DNA of 64,000 bases from Streptomyces sp. CNQ-509 (GCF_001011035.1 NZ_CP011492.1:4287001-4351000); one strand, 5' to 3'. Shown: positions 26,686-34,869, numbered from the stretch's first letter. Program-made: numbers and translations. Notes: generated from the sequence alone by a model not told the origin.

Positions 26686-27045
26686 ATGCGCATCGGCGAG
26701 CTGGCCGCCGCGAGCGGCGTCAGCACCCGTTCCCTGCGGTATTACGAGGAGCAGGGCCTCATCCGCTCCCGGCGTACCCCCGGCGGGTGGCGGGACTTCG
26801 ACGGCTCCATGGTCGAGCGGGTGGTCATGATCCAGCACCTGTTCGCCGCCGGCCTGTCGAGCACCACGGTCCACGAGGTGCTGCCCTGCCTGGAGGCCCC
26901 GCCCGAGGAGCGTACGGGCGTGATGGAGCGGTTGCTCTCCCAGGAAGTCGAGCGGCTCGAGGCCAAGCGACGGGACATCGACCGCGAACTCGACACCCTG
27001 CGGGCGCTCCGCGCCGAGACGGCCCTGGTCGGCGAAGCCCCGTAA
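26686..27045 (+). CDS. MerR-family regulator
   Basis: The 119-residue protein has the MerR winged head (MRIGELAAASGVSTRSLRYY, then EEQGLIRSRRTPGGWRDF, residues 1-50) and a dimerisation helix (about 80-112). No conserved cysteine cluster for metals is present; the single Cys in LPCLEAP makes drug or redox sensing more likely than metal sensing, but this is only inference. The ATG follows AGGAGAGGAG. It is divergent from an SMR efflux pair, its probable target. Confidence 0.9.
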   Translation: MRIGELAAASGVSTRSLRYYEEQGLIRSRRTPGGWRDFDGSMVERVVMIQHLFAAGLSSTTVHEVLPCLEAPPEERTGVMERLLSQEVERLEAKRRDIDRELDTLRALRAETALVGEAP

Positions 27046-27141
27046 CCGGGCCCGACTAACCGGGCCCGACCGCCCCGCCGGCGGGCCGAGCCGGTCGGGC
27101 CGGGAATTTCCGGCCCCATGTCAGTCCCGGCCGGTGCCGTG

Positions 27142-27654
27142 TCAGCCCAGCGTCTCCCGCAGCCAGGCCCTTTCCGCCCGGCTGGTCGCGCGGGCGACGG
27201 TGAGCATGCCGCGCCGGTACGGGTCGTCGGTGTCGCCGGCACTCAGCGGGCGGTCGCCGTCGTGGAAGAAGCTCGCCGGCTGTTCGAGGAAGTCCAGCCG
27301 GCGGCGCAGCACCGCGTGCTGGTCGGCGGTGTCGGGCAGGCGGGAGAGGAAGGCCAGGACGGTGAAGAACCGGCTGCTGTCGCTGACATCCAGGCCGTCG
27401 GCCTCCCGCAGCCGGCGCAGCAGCTCCTCGCGGCCGGCGTCGGTGAGGCTCAGTGTCTGCCGCTGCGCGGCGGAGGCGCCCGGCTCGGTCCGCCGGTCGA
27501 GCAGCCCGGCCCGGACCAGCCGGTTGATCGCGGGGTAGAGGCTGCCGTCGCTGACCGGCCGGGTGTGGCCGGACAGGTGGGCGATGCGGCGGCGCAGTTG
27601 GTAGCCGTGGAGCGGCTCCTCCGCCAGGAATCCCAGGATCGCGAGTTCGAGCAT
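27142..27654 (-). CDS. PadR-family regulator
   Basis: A 170-residue PadR-type winged-helix protein: MLELAILGFLAEEPLHGYQL then SDGSLYPAINRLVRAGLLDR form the DNA-binding domain (about 1-80), with a C-terminal helical domain to 170 (FFTVLAFLSRLPDTADQ). It is divergent from an isochorismatase-type hydrolase with 56 bases between starts, and that gap contains two ATCGAAACGA repeats. The arrangement suggests repression of both genes. The effector is unknown. Confidence 0.92.
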   Translation of the reverse strand: MLELAILGFLAEEPLHGYQLRRRIAHLSGHTRPVSDGSLYPAINRLVRAGLLDRRTEPGASAAQRQTLSLTDAGREELLRRLREADGLDVSDSSRFFTVLAFLSRLPDTADQHAVLRRRLDFLEQPASFFHDGDRPLSAGDTDDPYRRGMLTVARATSRAERAWLRETLG

Positions 27655-27670
27655 GGTGTTACTCTCGCAC

Positions 27671-27695
27671 ATCGAAACGAGGTGTATCGAAACGA
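27671..27695. promoter_or_regulatory. Tandem ATCGAAACGA repeats between padR-like and hydrolase genes
   Basis: ATCGAAACGA occurs at 27671-27680 and again at 27686-27695, 15 bases apart start to start, within the 56-base divergent gap. The second copy is flanked as TGTATCGAAACGATGTA, resembling the ATGT/ACAT pattern of PadR operators. It is the best candidate binding site for the adjacent regulator. Confidence 0.6.
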
Positions 27696-27710
27696 TGTAC
27701 GGGAGACGGG

Positions 27711-28376
27711 ATGGCGATAACGTACACCGAGGAGTGGGTGACCGCGCGGGCGCGTACGGCCTACGAGAGCGGCCGGGCGTCCTTCCATGTACGACCCGAA
27801 CGGACAGCGTTGCTGGTCATCGACATGCAGGACGAGTTCGTCCGCCCCGGCTGGAGCCCGTACTGGGTCCCCGCGGCCACCCGGATGGCACCCCGCCTGC
27901 AACGCCTGATCGAAGACTGCCGGGCCGCCGCTGTCCCGGTGATCTGGACCATCTTCGACGACACCCACCTCGGCCTGGACCGCCCCCGTGCCCTGCGGTT
28001 CCTCCCGCACGCCGACACCGACTGGCGCCGCCCGGGCCCCGCCGAGGTCTGGGCCCCTATGGGCCGCCGCCCCGACGACGTGGTGATCCGCAAGCCCTCC
28101 TACGGCGCGTTCTACGACACCCCGCTCGACACGATGCTGCGCAACCTCGGCCGCGACACGGTCATCGTCACGGGCACGCTCACGAACTACTGCTGCGGCA
28201 CCACGGCCCGGCAGGCGTACGAACGCGGCTACGAGGTCGTCTTCGGCTCCGACGTCACGGCCACCGACGACGAGTCCCGCCAGGAACCCGAACTCGCGGT
28301 CCTGCGCAAGGGCTTCGCGCTGGTCCTGACCGCCGGGGAGATCACCGCACGCCTGGCGGCGGCGACGGCGGCGTGA
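27711..28376 (+). CDS. Isochorismatase-family cysteine hydrolase
   Basis: A 221-residue alpha/beta hydrolase of the isochorismatase/nicotinamidase group. The catalytic triad is Asp38 (VIDMQDEF), Lys128 (IRKPSYGAF) and Cys161 (TNYCCGTTARQAY); a second Cys follows at once. Members hydrolyse isochorismate, nicotinamide, N-carbamoyl compounds or ureas, and the motif set here does not decide among them. The gene is under the divergent PadR regulator. A downstream opposing reading frame overlaps its 3' end. Confidence 0.9.
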   Translation: MAITYTEEWVTARARTAYESGRASFHVRPERTALLVIDMQDEFVRPGWSPYWVPAATRMAPRLQRLIEDCRAAAVPVIWTIFDDTHLGLDRPRALRFLPHADTDWRRPGPAEVWAPMGRRPDDVVIRKPSYGAFYDTPLDTMLRNLGRDTVIVTGTLTNYCCGTTARQAYERGYEVVFGSDVTATDDESRQEPELAVLRKGFALVLTAGEITARLAAATAA

Positions 28377-29155
28377 CCGGGCCGTCGGTCATCCGCCGAC
28401 TCTGAACTCGGTGCAGACAGCCTTGTCGCGCCCGGGTGCGCACAGGCGGGGAGCGGTGTCCCCGGTGTCGTGCACCTCGATGCGTACAGCGTCGTCGCGG
28501 GTGGCGACGCGGACGAGGAGGTCCCGGACGCGCGGCCCGTACCGGACGGCGTTGGTGGCGATTTCGGGTGGTCTCGACGAACAGCGCGGGAGCGTCGGCG
28601 AGGGCGGGTGTTGAGGCGGCCCGGGGCGGAGTCATGGGGAGGCGGAGTGATCGGCGTTGGCGCGGCGGCTGTCGGCTGGCGGCGCGTTCGTACGGACACC
28701 GCGCCGAGGAATGCGCGCCCCCGTGTGCTCGTGCGGTCGAGGTACGCCTCGACCGCGTCGCCGCCGGCGCCGAGCAGTAGCGGGTCGAGGCCGACGACGA
28801 CGCATCCGGGGCCGCGGCGGGCGACGTGCTCGCGCCATGGAGCGTGCGAAGGGGGCAGGTGCAGGCAGAAGGTCGGGTGCCCGTAGTCGAGGGCGACGAC
28901 GCGGCCCCCGATGAGCAGGCGGTGGCCCGCGTCGGGCACCTGCTCGGCTGCGGGGGCGAGGCCCATCGCGCGGGCCATGGCGCGATGGGCCTCGACCTTC
29001 GCGGGAGTCTCCCCGGTGTACCGCGGGCCGGGGTGCCCGATCAGCAGCCAGGGGACCGGAACGGCGTGCGCGACGTCGAGCCACGTCACGACGTGCAGTG
29101 CCGAGGCGAAGCCGGGGCCCGGCGCCGCGGGCGGCGCGGGGCGGGGCGCTAACAC
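28229..29155 (-). CDS. DUF5949-like protein with anomalous C-terminal read-through
   Basis: Only the first 155 or so residues look like a real protein (VPWLLIGHPGP, then ARAMGLAPAAEQVPDAGHRLLIGGRVVAL, ending GRAFLGAVSVRT) and they resemble, tentatively, the Streptomyces DUF5949 family. The frame then runs on for about 150 low-complexity residues, across a decayed ATPase gene and into the opposing hydrolase gene, which suggests that the true stop was lost. The GTG start follows GGAGG and overlaps the stop of the upstream HATPase gene by seven bases. Confidence 0.5.
   Translation of the reverse strand: MLAPRPAPPAAPGPGFASALHVVTWLDVAHAVPVPWLLIGHPGPRYTGETPAKVEAHRAMARAMGLAPAAEQVPDAGHRLLIGGRVVALDYGHPTFCLHLPPSHAPWREHVARRGPGCVVVGLDPLLLGAGGDAVEAYLDRTSTRGRAFLGAVSVRTRRQPTAAAPTPITPPPHDSAPGRLNTRPRRRSRAVRRDHPKSPPTPSGTGRASGTSSSASPPATTLYASRCTTPGTPLPACAHPGATRLSAPSSESADDRRPGHAAVAAARRAVISPAVRTSAKPLRRTASSGSWRDSSSVAVTSEPKTTS
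28389..28635 (-). pseudogene. Frameshifted remnant of a HATPase_c protein
   Basis: Translating the minus strand from 28565 gives EIATNAVRYGPRVRDLLVRV and then RIEVHDTG..., ending at a TGA at 28389: the N-box and following strands of the same ATPase family as the intact gene at 29149. Upstream, MTPPRAASTPALADAPALF begins at 28635 in another frame, so a frameshift lies near 28566. The G-boxes are missing. It is a decayed paralogue at the end of this small cluster. Confidence 0.7.
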
Positions 29156-29547
29156 GGTGCCTCCACAGCCGCGGCGGCCCAGATTTTGAACTCCGCCCAC
29201 ACGATCTTTCCGGGGCCGCGGCGGGCCGATACGCCCCAGTCGTCGGCGACCTCGCTGACCAGGCGCAGGCCGCGGCCCCGTTCGTCGGTGTCCACGGTGG
29301 TGCGCAGGTACGGGGTGTCGGCGCTGGCGTCGTGCACCTCAATGCGTAGGGCGCCGTCGTTGGGAATGATCCGGACGAGGAACCGGTGCCCTGCGGGGGT
29401 GTGCTGGACGGCGTTGGTTGCCAACTCCGAGACGCATAGCACGATGTCGGCGGCCTGCTCGGGAGCGCATCCCAGGATGCAGCCGGCTACGAAGTCACGC
29501 GCCCGCGCGACGGCATCGGGGCTGCGGGGGAACGTACGCGATCTCAC
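29149..29547 (-). CDS. Stand-alone HATPase_c protein (anti-sigma/regulatory kinase type)
   Basis: The 132-residue product is a single GHKL ATPase domain: N-box ELATNAVQH (about 41-49), a middle strand LRIEVHDAS, G-box DERGRGLRLV (about 87-96) and the terminal strand GKIVWAEFK. Such RsbW-like proteins bind sigma factors, anti-sigma antagonists or partner regulators. The GTG start overlaps the upstream stop (GTGA). It is the third gene of a coupled minus-strand cluster that faces a GntR regulator. The cognate partner is not encoded nearby in recognisable form. Confidence 0.87.
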   Translation of the reverse strand: MRSRTFPRSPDAVARARDFVAGCILGCAPEQAADIVLCVSELATNAVQHTPAGHRFLVRIIPNDGALRIEVHDASADTPYLRTTVDTDERGRGLRLVSEVADDWGVSARRGPGKIVWAEFKIWAAAAVEAPC

Positions 29548-29726
29548 GCGGACTCGCCCCCTTCGGGGGAGGGCACAGGGTCGGGGCCGCCGTGGAACCA
29601 GGCGACGCGGGCGGGGATGGTGGCGCCGCGGATGCGTCGGGGCAGGGGCACATCGTCGCCGTCAGCCGGTGCGCGGGTCGGCGGCGGCGCGTCAGGCGTC
29701 TCACCACGATCTTCGCTAGTGGACAT
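29544..29726 (-). CDS. Small hypothetical protein in GntR/HATPase cluster
   Basis: A 60-residue acidic, Pro-rich protein (MSTSEDRGETPDAPPPTRAP) with a short conserved-looking end (ATIPARVAWFHGGPDP). The ATG sits behind AAGGAG, two bases after the stop of the upstream gene, and its own stop overlaps the HATPase start. The spacing supports real translation. I recognise no family. Confidence 0.65.
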   Translation of the reverse strand: MSTSEDRGETPDAPPPTRAPADGDDVPLPRRIRGATIPARVAWFHGGPDPVPSPEGGESA

Positions 29727-29728
29727 GG

Positions 29729-30076
29729 TCACTCCTTCACGAACTGTGCCCACAGCCCGTGGCCGTCGGCGGTAGTCCCCGACAGGCCGTCGGATAGGGC
29801 ATGGATGATGCGGCGGCCGGGCCCGTAGACGTCCTTGAGCCGTAGCTCACAGGGGCCCATGACGGTGATCCGTACGCGGTCGCCGGCGGTCGAGAGGGTG
29901 ACCTCGATTGAGTCGGGTAAGCACGCGAGGGCGATGAGGAACATCTCGTGTACGACCTGGGGTGCGTTGGCGTTCGAGATGCGGTCGCTGGTCCAGCAGC
30001 GGACCGCGCGCGCCTCTTCCGGCAGCCCCTTGAATGTGCGCTGCCATGACTGTCCCGACTGGCCCGCATCGGCCAT
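29729..30076 (-). CDS. Degenerate HATPase-like regulatory protein
   Basis: A 115-residue protein with the strand/helix pattern of RsbW-like ATPases: ISNANAPQVVHEMFLIALAC in place of the N-box, VRITVMGPCEL, and GRRIIHALSDGLSGTTADGH where the G-box would be, ending GLWAQFVKE. The acidic catalytic residue and glycine-rich lid are not intact, so it may bind a partner without hydrolysing ATP. It is first in the coupled minus-strand cluster; GGAGGGG precedes its ATG. Divergent GntR gene with shared operator array. Confidence 0.6.
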   Translation of the reverse strand: MADAGQSGQSWQRTFKGLPEEARAVRCWTSDRISNANAPQVVHEMFLIALACLPDSIEVTLSTAGDRVRITVMGPCELRLKDVYGPGRRIIHALSDGLSGTTADGHGLWAQFVKE

Positions 30077-30097
30077 AAGGGGTCCCCTCCGCCACTA

Positions 30098-30185
30098 TCT
30101 GTGCACGGATAATTTCTTTCTGTGTACAGATTGACGTGTGGGGATGGCGCGGGTCAAGCCAGTGAAGGCAGTATGTGTGCACAGA
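30098..30185. promoter_or_regulatory. Three GTGCAC-type operators between the HATPase cluster and gntR
   Basis: Three 12-base dyads of one pattern lie in the divergent gap: TCTGTGCACGGA at 30098-30109, TCTGTGTACAGA at 30119-30130 and TGTGTGCACAGA at 30174-30185. Consensus is near TCTGTGCACAGA. The first two are 21 bases apart (two helical turns). This is a typical setting for an autoregulating GntR repressor that also controls the divergent genes. Confidence 0.7.
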
Positions 30186-30219
30186 AATCGAAACGATCAC
30201 TTCCCGGGGAGGTGGCACG

Positions 30220-30996
30220 GTGGCGGGTCGGAACGATCAGGCCGAGTACGTGCGCATCGCACGCGAGCTACGCGCACGGATCATGGCCGGCGAATACCCG
30301 CCCGGCTCCCAGCTCCCGACCCTGCCTGAGCTGGCCTCCACGAACGGCGTGTCGGAAACCACCATCAGGCAGGCGCTCGCGATGCTGCGCAGTGAAGGGC
30401 TGATCGAGACGAGAGCACGCGCCGGCACCCTCGTACGGGCCCGCCCGCCGGTGCACCGGCTACAGGCCGATCGATACCGCAACAGGGGCGCCCGCCGACC
30501 AGCGACTCCCTACACACGAGACCAGGGCATCGGATGGTCCGAGTATCGGCTCGACAAGCGATTCGAGCAGGTCGAGGCCGACGACGACCTCGCCGAACTG
30601 TTCGAGGGCGAGAGCGGCGAACGCCTGCTCGCACGGCACTTCGTGTTCCACGACAACGACGTACCCACGCAGATGAGTACCAGCTACGTGCGGTGGTCCG
30701 ACGTGGCCGATACGCCCGTCGCCGACCCGGTCAACGAACCATGGCCGGGCGGCACACGAGCGCAGTTGGCCACCCTGGGCATTCGCGTGGTGAGGGTCAC
30801 GGAAGCTCTCACGGGCGGGATGCCGACCCCGGATGAGGCCGAGACGCTGCGCTTGGGCGCCGGCGTCCCAGTCCTGCGGATCGTCCGCCGGCATATCGCG
30901 ACCGGCGGGCGCGTGGTGGAGGTCGCCCGCCCGATCGTGCGGCGAGCTGACACAACGGTCGTCGAGTACGTGGTCGACCTCGACGACGACGCCTGA
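30220..30996 (+). CDS. GntR-family regulator with UTRA domain (HutC subfamily)
   Basis: The 258-residue regulator has a winged helix-turn-helix (about 8-75; YVRIARELRARIMAGEYPPG, SETTIRQALAMLRSEGLI) and a C-terminal UTRA effector domain (about 90-250; LARHFVFHDNDVPTQMSTSY, then PVLRIVRRHIATGGRVVEVA). GTG 30220 is chosen because GGGGAGG lies eight bases upstream. It faces the HATPase cluster across three matching dyads. The effector is unknown. Confidence 0.92.
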   Translation: MAGRNDQAEYVRIARELRARIMAGEYPPGSQLPTLPELASTNGVSETTIRQALAMLRSEGLIETRARAGTLVRARPPVHRLQADRYRNRGARRPATPYTRDQGIGWSEYRLDKRFEQVEADDDLAELFEGESGERLLARHFVFHDNDVPTQMSTSYVRWSDVADTPVADPVNEPWPGGTRAQLATLGIRVVRVTEALTGGMPTPDEAETLRLGAGVPVLRIVRRHIATGGRVVEVARPIVRRADTTVVEYVVDLDDDA

Positions 30997-31033
30997 AACG
31001 CAGACACCCCCCACGCGGCCGGCGGGTTCTAGT

Positions 31034-31074
31034 GATCCCTGCAACACCCTGGAGTTCAGGGAGTTGCGGGGATC
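31034..31074 (+). terminator. Interrupted hairpin after gntR; rest of purF leader
   Basis: GATCCC, GCAAC and CCCTG pair with CAGGG, GTTGC and GGGATC around a five-base loop (16 pairs, two single mismatches). It lies 38 bases after the GntR stop and probably ends that transcript, although no T-run follows. The remaining stretch to purF (31075-31407) contains a small dyad GCTACGG/CCGTAGC (31288-31313) and no supported gene. Confidence 0.6.
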
Positions 31075-31407
31075 GTGGGTTTTGCGGAGCTGAGGGCGAG
31101 GCCGCACACGGCGACCAGAGAGGCCGGCGACGGCAGGGGCCACCGGGCCCGTTCGAGGGCGGCGGGTGTCGTGCTCGTCGGGTTGCCGGTCGGTTTGGTC
31201 GCTGCGCTGCACGAGCAGGGCGAGCGATCCGCCGGCGTAGCTCTGCCCGTGCTGGAGACTGTCGAGCGCGGCGGCGGACGTCGAAGCGCTACGGGCCGTG
31301 TACGAGCCGTAGCGTGCCCCCGCTGCCCGGGGCGGAGGGCGGGACGTGATCCGGGCCACGTTCTCGGCGTTCGGGGTGCCGGGCCAACCTGCCTTAGACT
31401 CGAATGC

Positions 31408-32928
31408 GTGCCACGTGGTGACGGACGACTCAACCACGACCTGCTTCCCGGCGAGAAGGGCCCCCAGGACGCCTGCGGCGTCTTCGGCGTCTGGGCCCCG
31501 GGTGAGGAGGTCGCCAAGCTCACCTACTTCGGACTGTATGCACTGCAACACCGGGGACAGGAGTCCGCGGGAATCGCGGTGAGCAACGGTTCACAGATCC
31601 TCGTCTTCAAGGACATGGGCCTGGTCTCGCAGGTCTTCGACGAGACATCCCTCGGCTCCCTCCAGGGCCACATCGCCGTGGGTCACGCGCGCTACTCGAC
31701 CACCGGTGCCTCCGTGTGGGAGAACGCGCAGCCCACCTTCCGGGCCACCCCCCACGGGTCGCTCGCGCTCGGCCACAACGGCAACCTCGTCAACACCGCC
31801 GAGCTGTCCGAGATGGTCGCCGCGCTGCCCCCGGACGGCGGCTCGCGCAGCGGCAGGGCGGCGGCGACCAACGACACCGACCTCGTGACCGCGCTCCTCG
31901 CCGGGCAGGTCGACGACGACGGCAAGCCGCTCACCGTGGAGGAGGCCGCGCCGCTGGTGCTGCGGCGGGCCAAGGGCGCGTTCAGCCTCGTCTTCATGGA
32001 CGAGCAGACGCTCTACGCCGCCCGCGACCCCCAGGGCATCAGGCCGCTCGTGCTCGGGCGCCTCGACCGCGGCTGGGTGGTGGCGTCGGAGAGCGCCGGG
32101 CTCGACATCGTCGGGGCCAGCTTCATCCGCGAGGTGGAGCCGGGCGAGCTGATCGCGATCGACGAGAACGGGCTGCGCGCCAGCCGCTTTGCCGAGGCAA
32201 AGCCCAAGGGGTGTGTCTTCGAGTACGTGTACCTCGCCCGGCCCGACACCGAGATCGCCGGCCGGAACGTCTACCTCTCCCGCGTCGAGATGGGCCGCCA
32301 GCTCGCCGCGGAGGCCCCCGCCGACGCCGATCTGGTGATACCGACGCCCGAGTCCGGCACCCCCGCCGCCATCGGGTACGCGGAGGCCAGCGGCATCCCG
32401 TACGGGGCCGGGCTGGTCAAGAACAGCTACGTGGGCCGGACCTTCATCCAGCCCTCCCAGACCATCCGGCAGCTCGGCATCCGGCTGAAGCTGAACCCGC
32501 TCAAGGAGGTCATCGGCGGCAAGCGCCTCGTCGTCGTGGACGACTCCATCGTCCGCGGGAACACGCAGCGTGCGCTGGTGCGGATGCTCCGCGAGGCCGG
32601 CGCCGCCGAGGTGCACGTGCGCATCTCGTCGCCGCCCATCAAGTGGCCGTGCTTCTTCGGCATCGACTTCGCCACCCGCGCCGAGCTGATCGCCAACGGC
32701 ATGTCGGTGGAGGAGATCTGCCAGTCGCTGGGCGCGGACTCGCTCGCGTACATCTCCACCGACCGCATGATCGAGGCCACCGGCATCCCCAAGAACGACC
32801 TCTGCCGCGCCTGCTTCGACGGCGAGTACCCGATGGACCTGCCCGACCCGGAGCTGCTGGGCAAGCACCTGCTGGAGACCGAGGTCGCCGGCGGGCGCGA
32901 CGCCGCCGACGCCCTGCGCCGTCCGTAG
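31408..32928 (+). CDS. purF: Amidophosphoribosyltransferase
   Basis: PurF commits PRPP to purine synthesis by transferring glutamine-derived ammonia. The 506-residue protein starts with a propeptide; cleavage exposes the glutaminase nucleophile Cys23 (DACGVFGVW). The glutaminase domain (to about 265; HARYSTTG, HNGNLVN) is followed by the phosphoribosyltransferase domain with VVVDDSIVRGNT (about 375). Late cysteines (CFFG, CRACFDGEYP) suit the iron-sulfur cluster of the Bacillus-type enzyme. GTG 31408 gives the typical N-terminus. purM follows after 57 bases. Confidence 0.97.
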   Translation: MPRGDGRLNHDLLPGEKGPQDACGVFGVWAPGEEVAKLTYFGLYALQHRGQESAGIAVSNGSQILVFKDMGLVSQVFDETSLGSLQGHIAVGHARYSTTGASVWENAQPTFRATPHGSLALGHNGNLVNTAELSEMVAALPPDGGSRSGRAAATNDTDLVTALLAGQVDDDGKPLTVEEAAPLVLRRAKGAFSLVFMDEQTLYAARDPQGIRPLVLGRLDRGWVVASESAGLDIVGASFIREVEPGELIAIDENGLRASRFAEAKPKGCVFEYVYLARPDTEIAGRNVYLSRVEMGRQLAAEAPADADLVIPTPESGTPAAIGYAEASGIPYGAGLVKNSYVGRTFIQPSQTIRQLGIRLKLNPLKEVIGGKRLVVVDDSIVRGNTQRALVRMLREAGAAEVHVRISSPPIKWPCFFGIDFATRAELIANGMSVEEICQSLGADSLAYISTDRMIEATGIPKNDLCRACFDGEYPMDLPDPELLGKHLLETEVAGGRDAADALRRP

Positions 32929-32985
32929 CGCCGGCGCCCAGGCCCCATCCGATCCCAGGTGAACGACCCGGAGGACCCCAACGCC

Positions 32986-34068
32986 ATGTCTGGTGCCAGC
33001 CAGCCCCCCGCCCCCGGCTCCTACGCGGCGGCGGGCGTCGACATCGAGGCCGGTGACCGCGCCGTCGAGCTGATGAAGGAGTGGGTGAAGAAGACCCGGC
33101 GGCCGGAGTCGGTCGGCGCGCTCGGCGGCTTCGCCGGCCTCTTCGACGCCTCCGCGCTCAAGCGCTACGAGCGCCCCCTGCTCGCCTCCGCGACGGACGG
33201 CGTGGGCACGAAGGTCGCGGTCGCGCAGCGCATGGACGTGCACGACACGATCGGGCACGACCTGGTCGCCATGGTCGTCGACGACTTGGTGGTCACCGGC
33301 GCCGAGCCGCTGTTCATGACGGACTACATCTGCGTCGGCAAGGTCGTGCCGGAGCGGGTCGCGGCGATCGTCAAGGGCATCGCCGAGGGCTGCGTGCTGG
33401 CCGGCTGCGCGCTGGTCGGCGGCGAGACGGCGGAGCACCCCGGGCTGCTGGGCCCCGACGAGTACGACGTGGCGGGCGCCGGCACCGGCGTCGTCGAGGC
33501 GGACGCGGTATTGGGCGCCGATCGCATCCGTACGGGCGACGCGGTCGTCGCGATGGCCTCCTCGGGCCTTCACTCCAACGGGTACTCGCTGGTGCGCCAC
33601 GTCCTGCTGGACCGCGCGGGCTGGGCGCTGGACCGGGCGGTGCCGGAGTTCGGCCGCACGCTCGGCGAGGAACTGCTGGAGCCGACGAAGATCTACTCGC
33701 TGGACTGCCTCGCGCTGCTGCGCGCCACCGAGGTGCACGCCTTCTCGCACGTCACGGGCGGCGGGCTCGCCAGCAACCTGGCCCGGGTGGTGCCCGAAGG
33801 ACTGCGGGTCGTCATCGACCGCGGGACCTGGGCGCCGGGCGCCGTCTTCGACGTGGTCGGGGAGGTGGGCCGGGTCGAGCGGGCGGAGCTGGAGCGGACG
33901 CTGAACATGGGCGTCGGCATGGTCGCCGTCGTGCCGCAGACGTCGGTGGACGTGACGCTCGCGCTGCTCGCGGACCGCGGGGTCGACGCCTGGGTCGCCG
34001 GAGAGGTGCGCGGGCAGGAGGAGACGGGGACGGGTGGTGTCGAGCTTACGGGGGACTATGCCCGCTGA
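32986..34068 (+). CDS. purM: Phosphoribosylformylglycinamidine cyclo-ligase
   Basis: PurM (AIR synthetase) closes the imidazole ring in purine synthesis using ATP. The 360-residue product shows SYAAAGVDIEAGDRAVELMK near the start, LASATDGVGTK, VDDLVVTGAEPLFMTDY and the glycine-rich FSHVTGGGLASNLAR, all typical of the AIRS family. ATG 32986 is preceded by GGAGG at 32970; an in-frame GTG at 32959 is less likely. It forms a unit with purF. Confidence 0.97.
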   Translation: MSGASQPPAPGSYAAAGVDIEAGDRAVELMKEWVKKTRRPESVGALGGFAGLFDASALKRYERPLLASATDGVGTKVAVAQRMDVHDTIGHDLVAMVVDDLVVTGAEPLFMTDYICVGKVVPERVAAIVKGIAEGCVLAGCALVGGETAEHPGLLGPDEYDVAGAGTGVVEADAVLGADRIRTGDAVVAMASSGLHSNGYSLVRHVLLDRAGWALDRAVPEFGRTLGEELLEPTKIYSLDCLALLRATEVHAFSHVTGGGLASNLARVVPEGLRVVIDRGTWAPGAVFDVVGEVGRVERAELERTLNMGVGMVAVVPQTSVDVTLALLADRGVDAWVAGEVRGQEETGTGGVELTGDYAR

Positions 34069-34247
34069 GACGGCCGCCGCCGGCGTGTACGCCGCGTACC
34101 GGGCGTACGGCGCCCGCGTCGCGTGCGCGGAGTGTGCCTACGGGCCCGTACGCCCTGAGTGTGCGGACGGCTGGGCCCGATTCACGGCAGCAAAAAGGGC
34201 CCGTCCGGGGGTGCCCCCGAGCCGAGCTCCGATTTGCTGTCTGCCGT

Positions 34248-34520
34248 TCAGGCCCCGCGACGCTGCTCCGACGAGCCGGCCGAGTCCTCGCCGTCGTCGT
34301 CGTCCTCGTCCTCGTACAGCTCCGCGTAGCGTGCGTACAGGTCGTCGTCGGGAGACTCTTCCTCGACTTGCTGCTGCTGTTGCTGTTGACCGTTCGACGG
34401 CGGCTTCGTCGTCGATGCGCCCAGCTCTTCGGCAAGGCGTGAGAGGTCAGTCCCACCGCTGCTGTACTTCAGCTGGCGGGCGACCTTCGTCTGCTTGGCC
34501 TTGGCCCGGCCGCGCCCCAT
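34248..34520 (-). CDS. DUF3073 family protein
   Basis: A 90-residue actinobacterial small protein: basic N-terminus MGRGRAKAKQTKVARQLKYS, a Gln run (QQQQQQQ) in the middle and a very acidic C-terminal half. The family is conserved next to purM in Streptomyces but has no proven role. It is convergent with purM. No terminator is clear in the 179-base gap between them. Confidence 0.92.
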   Translation of the reverse strand: MGRGRAKAKQTKVARQLKYSSGGTDLSRLAEELGASTTKPPSNGQQQQQQQVEEESPDDDLYARYAELYEDEDDDDGEDSAGSSEQRRGA

Positions 34521-34869
34521 GGGTCGACCCCCTCAAACGACGGGGCTCGGTGGCCCCAGAGTCTGACACGCGTTCATGATCGGAAGCGGACTCTCCGGTA
34601 AGAGAGACCGTCCATCGGGGTTCAACGGTACCTGTTTCTGCACCCTGACGGTACGTCGCTGGCAGCACGGGCCCCGCCGCCGATCCCGGTGGAGCCCGCG
34701 TCCCCGCTGGTCAAGACCCGATTCTATCGTCTGACGAGGAGCGACCCGCCGCGCGGTGGTGAGATGCGTTACGTGACGTCGCTGCTTTGCCTTGGCGAAT
34801 GCGCACATTCCCCTCGCCCGCCCCGCCGTGCGTGGGGCGGGCCGAAGGGCGCCCGGGGGCGTACGGCGT
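34521..34869 (-). terminator. vdh terminator in gap between DUF3073 gene and vdh
   Basis: CCCGCCCC at 34817-34824 pairs with GGGGCGGG at 34834-34841, 29 bases beyond the vdh stop on the minus strand, and is the likely vdh terminator. The remaining 300 bases hold the promoter of the DUF3073 gene and no supported gene. Confidence 0.65.

Noticed and set aside
31075..31407. Extended start for PurF
   Set aside because: The propeptide before the nucleophile Cys is normally short; the extension would add 111 residues without conserved features.
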